This document shows positions 58,891 to 64,000 of a stretch of DNA of 64,000 nucleotides, piece after piece (position 1 is the first letter of the stretch; every line of letters begins with the position of its first letter). The stretch is from Epiperipatus broadwayi (Eukaryota; Onychophora; Udeonychophora; Euonychophora; Peripatidae). The translations under genes were made by a program, and so were the position numbers. The DNA is taken from the NCBI GenBank assembly GCA_028023455.1, contig JAQFVV010000288.1:432001-496000 (forward strand). Reading direction: 5' to 3'. The notes below the pieces were generated by a model, which worked only from the letters and a program-made list of their open reading frames with translations, ran no database searches and was not told the DNA's origin.

Positions 58891-59841
58891 CGACTTAAGA
58901 TTAACATTTATATAATTTATTTTATCGCAAAGCAAGAATCATAAATAAAACTTAAAGAACAAAAAAAAATGGAAATGATTTTACACAAAGGAAATACATC
59001 AAATAAAATTACTTATTAATAAACTAAGTTGGTCAGATAGGATAATATTGCAATCATTTAAATACAGAAAGTTTTTAATTTAATGTTCATTAATTGTAAA
59101 GTTCTTACGGTTTTAAACAGTTCATCTTTATCTGTTGTTTGTAAATTTGAAGAGGAATTCCCATGCCATATTGAAAATATTGGTATCCAGTTAGCCATTG
59201 TTTTTTTATTTATCTAGAGGTCTTCTACTGTAGTAAACGATCGGTCATTTCTCTTTCTTTTTTTTATAACCACTGAAGGAATTGAAAGTGCATCTTTCAA
59301 TCCCTTCTCCCTCAACTCCGCACTAACACATATAGTCACATCTTGTCATAACTCCTCATAATAACTAACTCCTTTATTTTCAAGCCTTTCCTTTTATAAT
59401 AATTTTGAGGATTAACTCAACATTACGTCATGATGGTGAAAACCTTTTCGTTGAGGTCTGATTTCCCGATGGATTTCTTTCATTTGCTAAAAGTTTCTAT
59501 TGTTTTCCTATCTGACCATTGTTTATACATTTAAATGCCCAAGGCTAGTTTACATTTGACTAATTAAATTAATCATTTCCATTTTCTGATTACTTAATGT
59601 GTTTTCCAAAATTAAAAATATATTTTTATCTTTAAATCTTTTCTAAAAATTTTGTTTTAAAATACTTTTTCTTTAATAAAATTTTATTTTAATAATTTTT
59701 CTCATCTGTGTGATTTATATATATATGAGTTTAAGATTTTCAATTTTTATGTAAAAAAAAAGAAGTTTTTAAATGCGAACTTTTTACTTTAATTTCATGT
59801 TTAATAATAAAAAAAATAATGTAATGTCGTCTGTGCTCATT

Positions 59842-59844
<3 letters not shown>
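58891..59844. other. AT-rich DNA, nothing recognised
   Basis: No feature recognised. Confidence 0.5.

Positions 59845-59900
<56 letters not shown>
59845..59900. repeat. (TA)n microsatellite
   Basis: A pure TA run of about 55 bp. Confidence 0.95.
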
Positions 59901-59904
<4 letters not shown>

Positions 59905-60177
59905 GTGTTTATTTTGTTTTAAGATAGCAATTGTTCAAATTTTAGTAGACAGTTTTCAATATTCTCCACTCTCCAATTCTTCAGTCATCCATATCTTTGA
60001 AAATCTAATTCTGCTTATAGCATATTTAATGCTTTTGTTTCGCAATTTTGTTGTCATACCAATGTTGATCCATTCTGACTCCTTATATATTGGATGTTAA
60101 GACCATTTAAATAGACAGAAGAGTGATAAGCAGTATACAGGCTTAATGTGTAATATTTAAATACAAGATAGTATATA

Positions 60178-60348
60178 TATTTAAGCTAGTTATAAGTAAA
60201 GGTAATTTGAACCTAAACTTTCAAGCTTTCTTCAGACATCCATGTCATTTTATACAACAGATACATATGATCACTTAAATAATAAAAAATAAATAGTCTC
60301 TAATATACATATTTCATGCAACAGTATGTGCGAATCACCATATTTCCC

Positions 60349-60383
<35 letters not shown>

Positions 60384-60385
60384 CA
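60178..60385 (-). repeat. SINE-like repeat, second copy, with (TA)n(TG)n
   Basis: TTTGAACCTAAACTTTCAAGCTT, then TTTATACAACAGATACATATGA and TCTCTAATATACATATTTCATGCAA parallel 49790-49925. A (TA)n(TG)n run follows at 60350-60382. Confidence 0.48.
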
Positions 60386-62461
60386 TGTATAACAGTCAGA
60401 ATTGAAAATTCATGCAACAAAATAAAGAGTCCTGGCAGATTATATGAAGGCTGATCTAGATGAGGGGTTGAGACCTCGAATCAGATCACACCTCAGCTCA
60501 TCCACCAATATTCCATAACTTACTACCCTATGAATAACATATATGAGACTACACTTGGAGTTTCTTAGTTTCCATCGCAGAAGTAGCAAAGGGTGGAACA
60601 AGAAACTCAGGGAATATTAATTAACATATGAAGAACTTAATAAACACACACACCTATGGCTGGTTAAATAATGCATATCTCATTAACTAAAACTATATTA
60701 AGAGTAGATTTGGATGAGATTTTGTGATGAATCACGAATAATACACTAAACTTTATGAGTTTTAAAATATTTAATTATAAGATATAAAATAAACAATATA
60801 AATATAAAAGTGCATTGGGATTTACACACACAGGTATCTTATATCAATGCAGGTTCTGGTCTTTTATGCACTTTAAAAGAGTTTATTAAAATTTCATGTT
60901 TATTACAGTTTTATTTTATGATCTATTCATGCCTTAACTATGGTATGCCATCCCTAAAAAATTTGCCAATTGTCAAATTATATGAGAATTATAGCTAATA
61001 TAACTAATACCTTATTATTATGTAATAAGCAATCAATGTGCTCTTTATGCAGATAGCATAATATAAACTAGGTCAGAGGTTCACATTGATGCTGAATGAA
61101 TATTATTATGGAGGGAAAATTTGCAATTTCTGGCATAACATCTGAGACTATGGTGTTACATAAAAGAAGTGAGAGATGCGGCCTGAATGTGTTGTTACTC
61201 ATGGGATTCAGTATCAAGTATTCATTTCCTGTGGATCGTACAACTCAATATCCTAAAATAAGTGAACATTTAGTTTGAGTCATTGGAGAAGCTTATAAAA
61301 CAATCTGGATCTTCATGTTCCAGTTCTAAAATAAAATAATTGAGTTGCCCTTAAAATAAAATTCCATTTTAAGAAAAAGCTCTCTGAACTAAGAATAATG
61401 GGGTGGCCCTTACACCAAAGTCCATTTCAATAAGAATATAGTAGAAAGATGTATACTGCATCTATGTGCTTTATAAAGACACATTCATAATGCTTTCTAA
61501 ATATAAATATCAAATTTAATTAAGCACAAAATCTATAGTTTCATTCTACAACACTACTATATGCCTGTTCATAAATTACCATACTTAAAGCATGCTAAAA
61601 GAAATAATTATAAGTGACCTAGTTTACTCAGTAATCCATATAGTTTATGAAAATAAATAAGGAGGAGTAAAACATATTTGGGACTTATAATTAACTAATT
61701 ACTTATAATATGCTTTAAAATATCATTATCTCATACTTAACTAAACAGACATTTAATAAGCAAACCTGAATTAAACAATAAGCCAAAACAAACTTTCTTT
61801 TCATATATATATATATATAAGTAGTTTTCAGATCAGAGATCTATAAGATGTGCAAATATATAAAAGAGAAAATATGCATGACCACAGATTAGAAAGATAG
61901 ACAAATAATGATAATAAATGATTGCAGTTATTATCTTAAGAAAATTATCAATTATAATATTTATTCAGCAGGCAAGACACTTACAAAGATTATTATTAAA
62001 ATAAAGTTACATAATTTACTTTTAAAATTTACTACAAATTATTAATTTGAAAGTTCAACATTTAGCTAGCCTTGGATTTATGAATTACTTTTAATAGGGT
62101 AGTAATTTTAAAAGCTCTGTGGGAAGAAATTTACCAAATTTTCTTCTAGCTGAGGTGGTTGATGCAGACACTGTTCTCCATTAAGTTGGATTGTCTGAGG
62201 TCTTCTTGGCAGGCTGTGGGTTTTAAACTTCATCTCCATCATGAACCAATTCCCCAAGAGGGATAGACATCTGTTGCTCTAGCCTATAGTCCTCATTGCA
62301 GGAAAAGTATACAAGTGAATTTTGTTGTCTGAATATTGGGGTTTTTTATTAACACTTCCTCATCCCCCCTAACAAGCCATTAAGATATTTACCATCTTTA
62401 GTTTCTAATTCTTAAATGTTAATGAATCACATTAATTTTGGCAAAGACCAAAGATCCAACT
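60386..62461. other. Mixed DNA, no confident feature
   Basis: A 60-codon frame at 61096-61278 (MNIIMEGKFAISGITSETMV...) has no known motif. The texts GAGTTGCCCTTAAAATAAA and GGGTGGCCCTTACACCAAA, about 70 bp apart near 61350 and 61410, look like a two-copy degenerate repeat. The region 62130-62340 is of normal complexity but without a coding frame. Confidence 0.35.
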
Positions 62462-62531
62462 ATAGTTATTGACAAGCAGGACCAAGTTAATGATTTATAG
62501 TTACTGACAAGCAGGACCAAGTTAATGATTT
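62462..62531. repeat. 35-bp tandem duplication
   Basis: ATAGTTATTGACAAGCAGGA... (62462-62496) is repeated at 62497-62531 with one difference. The high identity suggests a recent event. Confidence 0.92.
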
Positions 62532-63110
62532 TGTTTTTGTTTTTAACATTATTTTTAAAACATCTTTAAAATTTTGGTTTGCAGATTACCATTTAATGAT
62601 TAGTAATTCTGAAAAATCTCTAACTTTTGATTCTTTTTTTCAAAAGAGATTTAAGATGTCAACGTTTCTGTAGATACATAAGACAGATACTCATGAATTT
62701 AAGAATTATATGCAAATAACAATGATTCTGTAAATTAAATAACTTAAAACTAATTTTGAAATAATTTAGAAAATCTTTAATGTTTACTAAATTTATGGCA
62801 TCATAATTCCCTTCGCATATATACAAAGGTGTGCTCCCACACATACAATGATGTATACAACTTAAATTAATTTTATTAATTTTAAAATTATAAATATGTA
62901 TACATTATATGGATACAGACATTAACAAAATATTAGATGTGTGGGCGGCCCAGTTACAAATACATGCACAAACACATAAAACAAATTACTAAAACAAATT
63001 ATAAAACAGATTAAAACAAATTATTGTAAGCTTATATACATGAACTGGGGAAAAATTTACTACTATGGCACTACTACAGGATGATAGACAAAGAATACTG
63101 TTTCATTTAT
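62532..63110. other. AT-rich DNA, nothing recognised
   Basis: No coding motif or repeat was seen. Confidence 0.5.
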
Positions 63111-63119
63111 TTATATATA

Positions 63120-63200
<81 letters not shown>
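63111..63200. repeat. (TA)n microsatellite
   Basis: A TA run of about 85 bp with one phase change near 63126. Confidence 0.95.
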
Positions 63201-63202
<2 letters not shown>

Positions 63203-64000
63203 AAAAGTAGTTGGGTTCGAATAATTAGTGCTAAAGTAAGTAAAGGGTAATAAAAATTACAAAGAGTGTTAATTGCAAGTGTTGTTATGAATTAAATAGT
63301 TAGATGTGGGAAAATTTATAAATAGTCATTTGAACCCTGGTACAAAAAAGTGTGAATGGAATACGTTAATCAGTTAAAGGCATAGATGTATACGCATTGT
63401 ATCCCACACACACAACACCGCTCATATACATTATACAAGAAAATACCCAAGGCCCCAGTTTTATTAATGAATAGAATAATTTAACACTTGATTTGATCAA
63501 CAATTGATACTGAGACTCTTTTACTTATGTCTATCTTACATCTCAGCTCAATGGGAGATTACAGGAGGTTCATAACATATAAAATATAAGAAGAACTACT
63601 ACAAACCATTAAGTAAAATATAGACCTTATTTATTAATTAACCAAATGATAAAGGCCAGCAGAGTTTTGATTGTTCAAACTAATAAAATATAATTTTAAT
63701 TTGATCTTTTCCATCTTCCAAATATACTTCATACTAGCTCAATACAACTTTGATAAAAAAAAAAAAACATAACCCTAAATAACTCTATTATTCAGTACAC
63801 CTTAATCTAAATAGCAGAATTAGTGCTAATCTAGGAATACAAAATTAGATCTTAGGGAATTTGTAGAACAGTTAAATTAAAGAAACTATGTTAGCCAGTA
63901 ATCCATAACTCTAAATTATAATAAAATATAGTGGAATGAATTAAACAATGTTTTATTGTGCTAGTAATTAGATAATGAAGGAAATAGGGTATCATTTAAT
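63201..64000. other. AT-rich DNA, nothing recognised
   Basis: No feature was seen to the window end. Confidence 0.5.

Noticed and set aside
61096-61278. 60-codon ORF as a small gene
   Set aside because: There is no recognisable motif, and the region includes degenerate repeats.

Overview
The window looks like gene-poor, repeat-dense nuclear DNA of an invertebrate animal. It is very AT-rich, full of (TA)n, (TAA)n and (TAG)n microsatellites, and carries decayed Penelope-like elements (PLEs), RTE-type and L1/Tx1-type LINEs, an LTR element and tRNA-derived SINE pieces. This repertoire fits a mollusc, and the repeat mix resembles coleoid cephalopods (octopus or squid), but that placement is inference from repeat style. 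I found no intact host gene, rRNA, functional tRNA or CRISPR array. Almost every long open frame belongs to a retroelement or is a microsatellite translation.

Layout. 1-1.6 kb: broken PLE, plus strand. 1.8-2.35 kb: head-to-tail repeat with two hammerhead-ribozyme-like motifs (family A). 3.5-4.5 kb: faint coiled-coil ORF remnant. 6.1-6.6 kb: fold-back element. 8.1-8.4 kb: family A copy. 12.7-12.95 kb: coding-like segment with three stops. 15.7-18.4 kb: RTE LINE (minus strand) split by a PLE that carries a tRNA-like block in its 3' part. 19.3-20.2 kb: two tails of that same PLE, inverted. 21.7-23.85 kb: inverted-repeat DNA element with an ACGTG cluster and a palindromic MITE. 25.2-28.1 kb: nearly full-length, broken RTE LINE, minus strand. 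28.9-29.9 kb: inverted family A repeats. 29.9-30.5 kb: truncated PLE. 34.5-39.65 kb: nearly full-length, broken L1/Tx1-type LINE. 39.66-40.58 kb: family B repeat with two well-formed hammerhead motifs plus tRNA-like blocks. 40.6-41.5 kb: long palindrome of family A with two more hammerheads. 42.06-43.5 kb: three adjacent minisatellites. 44.0-46.2 kb: a PLE interrupted by SINE pieces. 50.0-57.6 kb: LTR element with unusually long (about 1.65 kb) LTRs, a coiled-coil gag-like ORF, no visible pol, and a third diverged LTR directly behind it. The remainder is AT-rich DNA with scattered repeats.

The most interesting feature is the group of hammerhead-bearing repeats. Two unrelated families (A and B) have the CUGAUGA and GAAA core blocks, a short near-palindromic helix III and a helix I whose two strands stay complementary. 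Copies contain slightly more than one monomer (about 354-418 bp in A, 477 bp in B), as expected for DNA copies of multimeric or circular RNA. PLE reverse transcriptases, which elsewhere travel with hammerheads and are proposed to mobilise such retrozymes, lie in the same window. Hammerheads in PLEs and retrozymes are known in general. What may be new is the pairing of a hammerhead with tRNA-derived blocks in family B, the inverted dimers in (TA)n tracts, and the tRNA-like promoter block in a PLE tail.
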